From NCBI GenBank assembly GCA_024642765.1, contig JAHEAM010000073.1, positions 1 to 11,433 on the forward strand: a stretch of 11,433 nucleotides of DNA, written 5' to 3'. The DNA is from Planctomycetaceae bacterium. GTDB taxonomy: Bacteria; Planctomycetota; Planctomycetia; Pirellulales; Pirellulaceae. Both the position numbers and the translations under genes were made by a program. Numbering within the stretch: the first letter of the stretch is position 1; each line of letters starts with the position of its first letter. The notes beneath the pieces were generated by a model. That model made no database searches, was not told the DNA's origin, and saw only the letters and a list, made by a program, of their open reading frames with translations. Shown here one piece after another: positions 1-6,697 of this stretch.

Positions 1-371
1 TAAGTGGGGACGTAACTTTCATCGCCCGGAATTGGAGTGGTGATTGGAAACACGCTGTGCTTGACGATCAAGTAGTTCGGCGACGTTTCAAGTTCATTGT
101 CGGTACCAAATCCCGAATAGTTATTTTTCTTTTTGCTTGAGGCGTAAACCCACCTGCGTTGGTCACGCGTAAAGGGGCGTTCCTCGTCATTCTTGGCCAT
201 GATGTATTGCCGAGTTCAGGCCCAAGTTTTTCGAGTAGATACCGCGCGCGACCCAATAAAGGGAAGCTCCTCAAGATCGCGTGTTTCTTCTGAAACAGAT
301 CAAACAGGCCAAGCGGGATTAGGGCCAAGAGCAAGCAGGTACACAATTCCAAAAAACAAACCCAAACCCAT
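1..371 (-). pseudogene. FMN-binding glutamate synthase family protein, N-terminal part, disrupted by two frameshifts, truncated by window edge
   Basis: The minus strand encodes the N-terminus of a GltB-like FMN-binding glutamate synthase family protein. The pieces lie in two frames. From ATG 371 the frame reads MGLGLFFGIVYLLAL, a membrane helix. From about 325 to 212 a different frame reads LIPLGLFDLFQKKHAILRSF and then GRARYLLEKLGPEL. From about 212 to the edge the first frame resumes with RQYIMAKNDEERPFTRDQRR, WVYASSKKKNNYSGFGTDNE and PNYLIVKHSVFPI. Together they follow the family pattern: N-terminal helix, 'K-ILR-FP--G--RYL-E--GPELRQY', 'NDEERPF-R-QR-WVY'. The FMN and iron-sulfur regions would lie beyond position 1. 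One extra base near 322-329 and one missing base near 210-214 would explain both shifts; between them the outer frame hits a TGA at 302-300. ATG 371 is chosen because AAAGG lies 8 nt upstream (384-380); coding-like residues continue upstream to about 428 without a start codon. The family call is fairly secure. Whether the break is real is not. Confidence 0.72.
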
Positions 372-543
372 ACAATGTGCCTTTAGAATGGAACGAACAA
401 ACTTGACGCAGGTCGTTAATCTATTGCATTAAGGGGCCGTAAATAGTCTGGCAGTTTGTCATACTTCACCAATAATTTCGCAACTCCTTTAGGTTACATC
501 CGAATATTCAACAAGTTGGGGCTCGGCTCATTTTCCAAGCAAA

Positions 544-663
544 TCAATCATTATTTGAACGTCGCTTGTTTACTATCAACACGAAGACAATGAAACCGAT
601 AATCGCGAGCAAGGCGATTCCGACCGCGGCAAGTATGAGGAACGCCGTTGAACCTAAAAACAT
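544..663 (-). CDS. 39-residue single-helix membrane protein of unknown function
   Basis: This short reading frame starts at ATG 663 and ends at TGA 546-544. The product begins MFLGSTAFLILAAVGIALLA, continues as one uninterrupted hydrophobic helix to about residue 31, and ends in NKRRSNND. The composition is that of a bitopic micropeptide: a short N-terminus, a helix of about 25 residues and a basic cytoplasmic tail, so the N-terminus probably faces outward by the positive-inside rule. No family is recognised. It lies between slyX and the glutamate-synthase-like gene on the same strand, 16 nt after the slyX stop, so co-transcription is plausible. The ribosome binding site is weak (a GAAAAGCAG stretch just upstream). 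It may be a real small protein, or a chance frame in GC-moderate DNA; a hydrophobic stretch this clean ending in a basic tail favours a real gene. Confidence 0.5.
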   Translation of the reverse strand: MFLGSTAFLILAAVGIALLAIIGFIVFVLIVNKRRSNND

Positions 664-679
664 TCTGCTTTTCAAACTA

Positions 680-892
680 TTAGTAGTGAGGTGGTTTTTC
701 GTCTTGAGCCGTTCTGCCTGAGTCGTAACGCATCGAATCCAGTTGGGCGACGAGTCGCGCGACGGAATTTTCTAGGAGGTCGATTTGGCGTAGGGCGCGG
801 AGTAGCATTTGGTTCTGGGCCTCAAAGTCGTGTTGAAGCAGGCCTAGGGATGTCTCCAGATCGATCAGTTTTTGTTTCGAAGCGTCAGGCAT
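680..892 (-). CDS. slyX: SlyX family protein
   Basis: The product is a 70-residue, mostly helical protein matching the SlyX family. The pattern is LIDLETSLGLLQHDFEAQN, then a leucine-spaced heptad region (QIDLLENSVARLVAQLD), then a polar linker and the diagnostic C-terminal PPHY. The length is close to the family norm of about 70-75 residues, and the coiled-coil character suggests it self-associates. The cellular role of SlyX is poorly defined; the name comes from the E. coli locus next to slyD. The start at ATG 892 best fits family length. ATG 910, in the same frame, would add only six residues, and longer N-terminal extensions look non-coding. No good Shine-Dalgarno motif precedes either start. 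It lies downstream of atpC on the same strand but is separated by about 540 bp, so it is probably transcribed separately. Confidence 0.85.
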   Translation of the reverse strand: MPDASKQKLIDLETSLGLLQHDFEAQNQMLLRALRQIDLLENSVARLVAQLDSMRYDSGRTAQDEKPPHY

Positions 893-1432
893 TGGATGAA
901 GCGTTGGCATTAAAAGATGAATGATGGTTGTGGATATTGTAACGCGCAGACAAGAAGAGCGATAAACGAAGATTGAGTAAGTTTGAATCAATTCGTGTGA
1001 ATTGATGTTTTGGTGAGAGAGAAATTTTGGTTTTGGTGGTGGAAATTAGTCGAGGCGAAATGGTGTCGGCTGCATTGGCAATTAGAAGGAGAAACACCAT
1101 GATCTCAACGTTTATTAGACTTCATTTTGACAATAAAGTGAGATTGGATCACTCCGAATGGATCTGACTGATTGCCCTGGCAACCCTTCAGGGATGCAAT
1201 TGATATTACGGGTGTACCGGTGGTTTTCGCTGCGCTCGACCACCTGCTTCTGGCGGTTATCCCTCAGGGTTGTGCATTACCCGAGGCTTTACGGTCTGCT
1301 GCTCACGGTGAGTTGTCAATCCAACCAAGGCCATACGTGAATAGACCCAGGACGACTTGCGGATACTCCCCGAGGACATATGGCCTGCGGCTCTGCATGT
1401 GTTGCCAACTTACGAACTGTGGCTCATTTTTG
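893..1432. other. Non-coding stretch between atpC and slyX
   Basis: No convincing gene is present. The slyX-proximal part (about 910-1080) is AT-rich. It holds a TACAAT hexamer on the minus strand (941-936) that could be a -10 box for slyX, but I find no matching -35 box. The middle holds the three-hairpin element (1171-1286). Beyond it is an 8-bp perfect inverted repeat, AGGCCATA (1328-1335) with TATGGCCT (1379-1386), separated by 43 nt. I see no hairpin plus T-run of the intrinsic-terminator type for the atp transcript coming from the right. Confidence 0.6.
1171..1286. repeat. Three-stem-loop intergenic element (REP-like)
   Basis: Three inverted repeats follow one another. The first is 1171-1200, ends ATTGC/GCAAT with CCT/AGG inside. 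The second has arms GGTGGT (1219-1224) and ACCACC (1239-1244) around a core containing CGCTGCG. The third is CCTC-A-GGGT (1262-1270) with ACCC-GAGG (1279-1286), pairing apart from a single bulged A. Such regular packing outside any gene is what a dispersed palindromic repeat looks like. From general memory, planctomycete intergenic DNA often contains similar 'GGTGGT...CGCTGCGCTC...ACCACC' blocks; I could not check this. It could also help stop or stabilise the atp transcript. Short frames across it are judged spurious. Confidence 0.5.
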
Positions 1433-1828
1433 TTAGGCGTGTTCGGCGATTCGGATTTGTGCGCGAGCCTGTGCCATGGCTTTGTTTTTCATCTCGACAA
1501 TTTCGCTTTTGTCGTCGGCAGCAATTTGGGTTTCTGCTAAGACCTTACGCGCCGCTGCGGCATCGATTTTCGTGGCATCGATCGAGTTGCCCGTGATTAC
1601 CGAAACTTTGTTATCGAGAACTTGAACGAATCCACCTTCGACATAGAAATGATGATTTTGTCCACCGGCTGAAATTCGCAGTTCTCCTGGAGCAAGTCGA
1701 CCAATCATCGGCGCATGATTTGCCAAAATGCCGGCTTCGCCATCAAACAAAGTGACGACTAACGAATCAGCTTCCTGATCGAAAGTTGTTGTTTCTGGAG
1801 TGACGATGGATACGTGTAACTTGCTCAT
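1433..1828 (-). CDS. atpC: F1F0 ATP synthase epsilon subunit
   Basis: Epsilon subunit of the F1 central stalk (131 residues). It binds gamma and the c-ring and can inhibit ATP hydrolysis through its C-terminal helices. The N-terminal beta-sandwich (about residues 1-86) carries the family signature DGEAGILANHAPMIGRLAPG, followed by ELRI and the Y-VEGGFVQV strand. The C-terminal part (about 87-131, from IDAAAARKVLAE to QIRIAEHA) is the alpha-helical hairpin. The length is normal for the family. ATG 1828 is preceded by a weak AGG about 7 nt upstream, and directly before that by the alternative hairpins at 1841-1873. It is the last atp gene; atpD ends 77 bp upstream. Confidence 0.97.
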   Translation of the reverse strand: MSKLHVSIVTPETTTFDQEADSLVVTLFDGEAGILANHAPMIGRLAPGELRISAGGQNHHFYVEGGFVQVLDNKVSVITGNSIDATKIDAAAARKVLAETQIAADDKSEIVEMKNKAMAQARAQIRIAEHA

Positions 1829-1840
1829 CTACATACCTAA

Positions 1841-1873
1841 CATTGCTCGCTCGGCAATGATTGAGTTGCCGAG
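1841..1873 (-). promoter_or_regulatory. Two mutually exclusive hairpins in the atpD-atpC leader
   Basis: In the mRNA (minus strand), CTCGGCAA (1873-1866) pairs perfectly with TTGCCGAG (1857-1850) over 8 bp, with an 8-nt loop. A second perfect 6-bp stem, CATTGC (1859-1854) with GCAATG (1846-1841), uses a segment that overlaps the right arm of the first, so only one can form at a time. The second hairpin ends 12 nt before the atpC start and sits next to its weak AGG ribosome site. Neither is followed by a U-run, so a simple terminator is unlikely. A role in atpC translation level or in mRNA processing is inference. Confidence 0.5.
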
Positions 1874-1905
1874 AAACTTGGTCACATTATTTTCAAAAGT
1901 CGTAA

Positions 1906-3354
1906 TTAGCTTTTTGCCATTCGTTTGGCTTGTTCTTCTGCTTGCTCGATAACGCCAACATACATGAAGGCTTCTTCCGGCAAGTGGTCCCATTTGCCGT
2001 CGCAGATTTCTTCGAAACTGCGAATCGTGTCAGCCAACGAAGTGATTTCGCCGGCCTTGCCAGTGAATACCTCGGCGACCAAGAACGGCTGCGACAAAAA
2101 TCTTTCGATCCGACGAGCGCGATGTACGACCAACTTGTCTTGCTCGCTCAACTCGTCAACGCCCAAGATCGCGATAATGTCTTGCAGTTCACGATACCGT
2201 TGAAGTGTCGTTTGCACACGTCGAGCGATGGTGTAATGTCGCTCACCCACATACTGCGGGTCGAGAATCCGCGACGACGACGCAAGCGGATCAACCGCAG
2301 GGTAAATACCTTTTTCCGAAATCGATCGTTCCAAATACAAAAACGCGTCGAGCTGTCCGAACGCTGTCGCAGGTGCAGGGTCCGTTGGGTCATCCGCAGG
2401 AACGTAAACGGCTTGCACCGAAGTGATCGCACCGTTTTGAGTCGAAGCAATTCGCTCTTGCAATTGTCCCATCTCGGTGGCCAACGTCGGCTGGTAACCT
2501 ACCGCAGACGGCATCCGGCCGAGCAACGCAGATACTTCCGAACCCGCTTGAGAAAATCGGAAAATGTTGTCGACGAACAACAGTGTGTCTTTACCCGTTT
2601 TGTCGCGGAAGTATTCGGCCATGGTCAGCGCGGTCAACGCCACACGCAAACGCGACCCAGGTGGTTCGTTCATTTGCCCGAACACCATGCATGTTTGTTC
2701 GATAACTTTGCGGCCTGTTTTGCCGATCTCTGTTTCTTGCATTTCCAGCCACAAGTCGGTTCCTTCGCGAGTTCGTTCACCCACTCCAGCGAACACTGAG
2801 TAACCGCCGTGAGCACTCGCAATACGAGCGATCAGCTCGGTCAAAATAACCGTTTTCCCCAAACCGGCACCGCCGAATAAACCAGCTTTACCACCGCGAA
2901 CAAACGGAGTAAGCAAGTCAATAACTTTGATACCCGTTTCAAAAAGTTCTGTGCTGGTTGAAAGCTCGTCGAGGCGTGGTGCAGCGCGGTGAATGGAGCG
3001 ATGTTCTGTCGCGTCAACTGGTCCACGGCCGTCGACCGTTTCGCCCACCATGTTGAAGACGCGGCCCAAAGTGCATTCGCCGACTGGAACGGTAACCGGA
3101 GCACCCGTGTCAACGCAGTCTTGACCTCGACGCATACCGTCCGTGCTACCGAGAGCAACACAGCGAACGCGACCACCCCCAAGGTGTTTTGAAATTTCGC
3201 CAGTCAACTTTTGTGTTTTGCCGTCGGCGACCTTGATATCGACATGCACAGCGTTATAAATCGCTGGCATGCTTTTTTCGTTGAACTCGGCATCAAAGGT
3301 CGAACCGATGACCTGTGTGATTTTGCCCACATTGGTTTTAGTTGCTGTCGACAT
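1906..3354 (-). CDS. atpD: F1F0 ATP synthase beta subunit (catalytic)
   Basis: Catalytic beta subunit of F1 (482 residues), which makes ATP from ADP and phosphate at the alpha/beta interfaces. The order is an N-terminal beta-barrel (about 1-85), the nucleotide-binding domain, and a C-terminal helical domain. The P-loop is GGAGLGKT (161-168), where most bacteria have V in place of L. The catalytic glutamate lies in GERTREG (E193), Walker B is LLFVD (258-262), and the conserved FRFSQAGSEVSALLGRMPSA and YVPADDPTDPAPAT segments follow. The DELSE motif is intact (ILGVDELSEQD). The start at ATG 3354 gives the normal length and N-terminus. The spacer from atpG is 72 bp with no strong ribosome site. 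Cysteines such as C80 and C94 in the barrel region are not typical of the family, but no catalytic residue is missing. Confidence 0.98.
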   Translation of the reverse strand: MSTATKTNVGKITQVIGSTFDAEFNEKSMPAIYNAVHVDIKVADGKTQKLTGEISKHLGGGRVRCVALGSTDGMRRGQDCVDTGAPVTVPVGECTLGRVFNMVGETVDGRGPVDATEHRSIHRAAPRLDELSTSTELFETGIKVIDLLTPFVRGGKAGLFGGAGLGKTVILTELIARIASAHGGYSVFAGVGERTREGTDLWLEMQETEIGKTGRKVIEQTCMVFGQMNEPPGSRLRVALTALTMAEYFRDKTGKDTLLFVDNIFRFSQAGSEVSALLGRMPSAVGYQPTLATEMGQLQERIASTQNGAITSVQAVYVPADDPTDPAPATAFGQLDAFLYLERSISEKGIYPAVDPLASSSRILDPQYVGERHYTIARRVQTTLQRYRELQDIIAILGVDELSEQDKLVVHRARRIERFLSQPFLVAEVFTGKAGEITSLADTIRSFEEICDGKWDHLPEEAFMYVGVIEQAEEQAKRMAKS

Positions 3355-3426
3355 CGTATGTTTTCCGTAAACTGATCGTAATGATTTTTTGGATGAATTA
3401 AATATTAGAACTGCTAGGTAGCGGGA

Positions 3427-4323
3427 CTAGGACTTCATGGCCTCCACACCACCAATAATCTCCATGATTTCGCCAGTGATTTGTGATTGGCGGGCACGGT
3501 TGTACGTAAGGCTCAAGGACTTGATCATGTCCGATGCGCTCTTAGTTGCATTCTTCATCGCAACCATCCGAGCGATTTGTTCGCTGACTGCGGCGTCGAG
3601 AAAGCACTTGAACAACTTGACCTTGAAACTCGTTGGCACGACTTCTTCCAATATGCTTGCCGCTGACGGAACGAATTCGTAAATGGCTTGCTGTTCAGAC
3701 TTCGCTTCAGTTGCGGCGGGTGCTAAACCGTCAGTCAACTGGCCAAGTGGCAACAGCGTTTCAACAACGGTCTCTTGTTTGGCGACCGAAATGAACCGAG
3801 TGTAAACAACGTCCAAGCGATCGATCTCACCAGTGATGAACTGTTCGAGGTATTGATTGGCAATTGATTCGACTTCGGAATATTTCGGTTGGTCATCGAA
3901 TTGAGTGAAGCCATTCGAGACATCAACTTTGCGAAACTTGAGGCCAGTGATCCCTCGTTTTCCAGATGCATCTACCGTCGTCGCTATGTTTTGCTTGTCA
4001 ACCATCTCGTTACGGCGATTGAGCGCGAGCCGCAAAGCGTTGCCGTTATAGCCGCCGCACAATCCGCGATTGGCCGTCAGGACCAATAAAGTCGCTTTCT
4101 TGGGATCGGGTCTTGGCTCAAGCAAGGGGTGGCTAACCTCAAGCCCGGCAGCCGAAAGGTCCGAAACAACCTGAGTGATACGGCGTGTGTAATCCGTCGC
4201 GGCAGCTGCGCGATCCATCGCCTTCTTAAAGCGAGCGGTCGCGATCAACTCCATCGTTCGCGTGATCTTGCGAATGTTGCGAATGGATTTACGTCGTTTG
4301 TCGAGTTTTCTGGCGTTGGCCAT
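3427..4323 (-). CDS. atpG: F1F0 ATP synthase gamma subunit
   Basis: Gamma subunit (298 residues), the rotating central shaft that couples c-ring rotation to catalysis in the alpha3beta3 head. The N-terminal coiled-coil helix begins MANARKLDKRRKSIRNIRKI, followed by the hallmark TRTMELIATARFKKAM. The Rossmann-like middle contains TANRGLCGGYN (about 83-93). The C-terminal helix carries AMKNATKSASDMI and then YNRARQSQITGEIMEIIGG, ending at residue 298. Both termini, which form the antiparallel coiled coil, are intact. The length is in the upper part of the normal bacterial range. It sits 36 bp downstream of atpA and 72 bp upstream of atpD. No clear Shine-Dalgarno motif precedes ATG 4323, which is common in this phylum. 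Confidence 0.97.
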   Translation of the reverse strand: MANARKLDKRRKSIRNIRKITRTMELIATARFKKAMDRAAAATDYTRRITQVVSDLSAAGLEVSHPLLEPRPDPKKATLLVLTANRGLCGGYNGNALRLALNRRNEMVDKQNIATTVDASGKRGITGLKFRKVDVSNGFTQFDDQPKYSEVESIANQYLEQFITGEIDRLDVVYTRFISVAKQETVVETLLPLGQLTDGLAPAATEAKSEQQAIYEFVPSAASILEEVVPTSFKVKLFKCFLDAAVSEQIARMVAMKNATKSASDMIKSLSLTYNRARQSQITGEIMEIIGGVEAMKS

Positions 4324-4359
4324 ATCGAATACTACTTGCGGTTAACAAACTTTGATTAA

Positions 4360-5889
4360 TTACGCTCGGAAACTTTTTCCAAATTCCTCGAGGGCATCGG
4401 CAACGGCCTTCGTGGTCGGGTGATCGGCCTTCTTCATTGCATCGCCATTGTTCTTGTTTTGATCGACCAAATCCCACACGTCTTTCTTCTTCGAGTGGAT
4501 AAAGTCGAGGAAGCCCTCTTCCCATTTGCGGACGGCCGACACTGGGATTTTGTCCAGGTAGCCCTTTGTGCCCGCGAAGATCACCATGATTTGATCGACA
4601 ACCCCCATTGGCTTGTACTGATTCTGTTTGAGCAGTTCGACCATTCGGTAACCGCGATCCAATCGCGATTGAGTAGCCGCGTCAAGGTCCGTACCCAGCT
4701 GGGAGAACGCTTCGAGCTCTCGGAAGGCCGCTAAGTCCAGACGCAAACCACCGGCGACATTTTTCATGGCCTTTACTTGAGCAGCACCACCGACGCGGGA
4801 AACCGAAATACCGGCGTTCATGGCAGGCCGCACACCCGAAAAGAACAAGTCGGGTTGCAAATAAATTTGACCGTCGGTAATCGAAATCACGTTCGTTGGA
4901 ATGTAGGCCGAAACCTCGCCTTCCAGTGTTTCAATAATCGGCAACGAAGTAATCGAACCCGCACCCAATGCGTCGCTCAGTTTCGCTGATCGTTCGAGCA
5001 GCCGGCTGTGGCAATAGAAAACGTCACCAGGATACGCCTCACGTCCCGGTGGGCGACGCATCAGCAATGAAAGTTCACGATAGGCTTGAGCTTGTTTCGA
5101 AAGGTCATCATAAACTACCAGGCAATGTTCGCCTTTGAACATAAAGTATTCGGCCATCGCGGTACCTGCGTAAGGAGCGATGTACTGCAGCGGTGCAGGA
5201 GTACTCGCACCTGACACGATTACTGTCGTGAAATCCATCGCGCCTTGTTCCGTCAATTTTTGAACAACGCTGGCGATCGAACTATCCTTTTGACCAACCG
5301 CGACATAGAAGCATTTTACGCCCGACCCTTTTTGATTGATAATGGCATCGATCGCGATCGCCGTCTTGCCCGTCTTGCGGTCGCCGATGATAAGTTCGCG
5401 TTGACCACGACCAATTGGGGTCATCGCATCAACGGCTTTGATACCTGTTTGCATTGGCTCGTGAACAGGTTTGCGTTCGGCGACACCTGCGGCGATGACC
5501 TCTACAGGGCGGGTTTCGCTGGAGTTGATTGGGCCTTTGCCGTCGAGGGGATTGCCGAGTGGATCGATGACGCGACCGATAACGGCTTCGCCGACTGGCA
5601 CCGAAAGAAGCGTTCCCAGAGCTTTCACTTGGTCGCCTTCGTTGATCTTCAGGTATTCGCCCAAAATGATCACACCGACAGAGCTTTCTTCCAAATTAAA
5701 GGCGAGGCCGATAATGCCGCCAGGGAACTCGACCATTTCACCGGCAGCGACGCCTGTGAGCCCATGAACCCTGGCGATACCGTCGCCAACCTCGAGCACC
5801 GTCCCTACTTCGCGAACATCAATTTGGCTCTCAAAGTTGGAGATTTCCTGTTGGATCACCGAAGCGATTTCGTCAGCACTTATCTTCAT
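4360..5889 (-). CDS. atpA: F1F0 ATP synthase alpha subunit
   Basis: Regulatory, non-catalytic alpha subunit of F1 (509 residues). It forms the hexamer with beta and supplies the arginine finger. It has an N-terminal helix that contacts delta (about 1-25), a beta-barrel (VGTVLEVGDGIARVHGL onward), the nucleotide domain and a C-terminal helical bundle. The P-loop reads GDRKTGKT (169-176); the usual bacterial and mitochondrial form has Q where K172 stands. The arginine finger is R365 within ISVSRVGGAAQ, and Walker B is CLVVYDD (256-262). ATG 5889 is supported by GAGG (5899-5896) 6 nt upstream. The 90-bp spacer from atpH is non-coding. Confidence 0.98.
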   Translation of the reverse strand: MKISADEIASVIQQEISNFESQIDVREVGTVLEVGDGIARVHGLTGVAAGEMVEFPGGIIGLAFNLEESSVGVIILGEYLKINEGDQVKALGTLLSVPVGEAVIGRVIDPLGNPLDGKGPINSSETRPVEVIAAGVAERKPVHEPMQTGIKAVDAMTPIGRGQRELIIGDRKTGKTAIAIDAIINQKGSGVKCFYVAVGQKDSSIASVVQKLTEQGAMDFTTVIVSGASTPAPLQYIAPYAGTAMAEYFMFKGEHCLVVYDDLSKQAQAYRELSLLMRRPPGREAYPGDVFYCHSRLLERSAKLSDALGAGSITSLPIIETLEGEVSAYIPTNVISITDGQIYLQPDLFFSGVRPAMNAGISVSRVGGAAQVKAMKNVAGGLRLDLAAFRELEAFSQLGTDLDAATQSRLDRGYRMVELLKQNQYKPMGVVDQIMVIFAGTKGYLDKIPVSAVRKWEEGFLDFIHSKKKDVWDLVDQNKNNGDAMKKADHPTTKAVADALEEFGKSFRA

Positions 5890-5979
5890 TCCAAACCTCT
5901 ATAAACAATCGGAAGCCAAAAAAGGCAGACCGGTTCAAAACGTTACAAAATTCAATTCGCCATCAATACAAAATACGAG

Positions 5980-6603
5980 TTAGGCGTCTGACGAAAAACG
6001 ATCGAAAGAGTTGCGAATCGTTTCCGTTACACCTTTGATTACTTTTGCCTTTACCTGCTTTAGTCGATTGGCAACACTTGCGTCATAAACCGTGTCGCCA
6101 ACACGCACAACGACTCCACCGACAATGGTTGGATCGACTGACAACGACACGAGGACTTGTTTTCCCAAGAGTGTTGAAAGTTGTTGTTCCAACTTGCGAC
6201 GAGAATCGTCGTTCATCGCAGCAGCAGTCGTCACTTTCGCGCGAACGCGACCAGCGGTTTCGTCTTGCATTTTGATCGCGGACGCCTGGATTGCCCGAAA
6301 GCAATCGAAACGCCCACGTTTCGCAAGTAGTTTGGTGAAATTCAAAATGCTACGATCAACTTTGCCACCCAGTGACTTTTCGAGAACGCTCGCTTTGGTT
6401 GGATAGTCTACCCGTGATGACTCAAGTAATTCCCGAAGTTTAGGAAGCCGCTCCAACACTTCTTGGATATCGCCCAATTGGTCGACGAATGCATCGACCT
6501 TCGACTCTTGTTGGCCAGCAGCCAACAGAGCCCTTGCGTAGGCCTCGCCGATTTTCAGCGAAGTGGAATCCAATAGTGTCGGGATTTCTTCAGCTTCGGA
6601 CAT
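5980..6603 (-). CDS. atpH: F1F0 ATP synthase delta subunit
   Basis: Delta subunit (207 residues), which joins the top of F1 to the b-subunit peripheral stalk. The N-terminal six-helix domain (about 15-125) includes IGEAYARALLAAGQQ, FVDQLGDIQEVL and ILNFTKLLAKRGRFD. The C-terminal domain ends in the conserved block with VDPTIVGGVVVRVGDTVYDA and the SVANRLKQVK helix. It is about 25 residues longer than E. coli delta, mainly through an acidic N-terminal leader (MSEAEEIPTLLDST), which seems usual for planctomycetes, although I recall this only loosely. ATG 6603 is the natural start. The 94-bp spacer from atpF contains a small CAAGA/TCTTG hairpin (6622-6635) of unknown significance. Confidence 0.95.
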   Translation of the reverse strand: MSEAEEIPTLLDSTSLKIGEAYARALLAAGQQESKVDAFVDQLGDIQEVLERLPKLRELLESSRVDYPTKASVLEKSLGGKVDRSILNFTKLLAKRGRFDCFRAIQASAIKMQDETAGRVRAKVTTAAAMNDDSRRKLEQQLSTLLGKQVLVSLSVDPTIVGGVVVRVGDTVYDASVANRLKQVKAKVIKGVTETIRNSFDRFSSDA

Positions 6604-6697
6604 TAATCACCACACCCATACCAAGAAAAATCTTGAATACAACACACTGGCCTAAAACCCGCGACCCTTTCCAAGACGGGAAGTAATCGAATAATTT

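Noticed and set aside
200..330. Programmed ribosomal frameshifting as the explanation for the broken glutamate-synthase-like gene
   Set aside because: Two opposite shifts would be required, and neither site shows a slippery heptamer followed by a structured element; mutation or sequence error is simpler.
885..1100. Minus-strand frame starting MVFLLLIANAADT, resembling a short secreted protein
   Set aside because: It overlaps the slyX start region in another frame, has no ribosome site, and its later residues are low-complexity (Ser/Asn/His) as in translated AT-rich spacer.
1158..1540. Two overlapping plus-strand frames (60 and 122 codons) between slyX and atpC
   Set aside because: They run across the three-hairpin element, and the longer one continues into the antisense of atpC; the peptides look like translated repeat, not a protein family.
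1930..2799. 289-codon plus-strand frame
   Set aside because: It is wholly antisense to atpD, is Arg/Gln/His rich, and matches the usual mirror frame of a conserved coding gene.
5245..5904. 219-codon plus-strand frame
   Set aside because: Antisense shadow of atpA, explained by the codon bias of the real gene; no recognisable domain.
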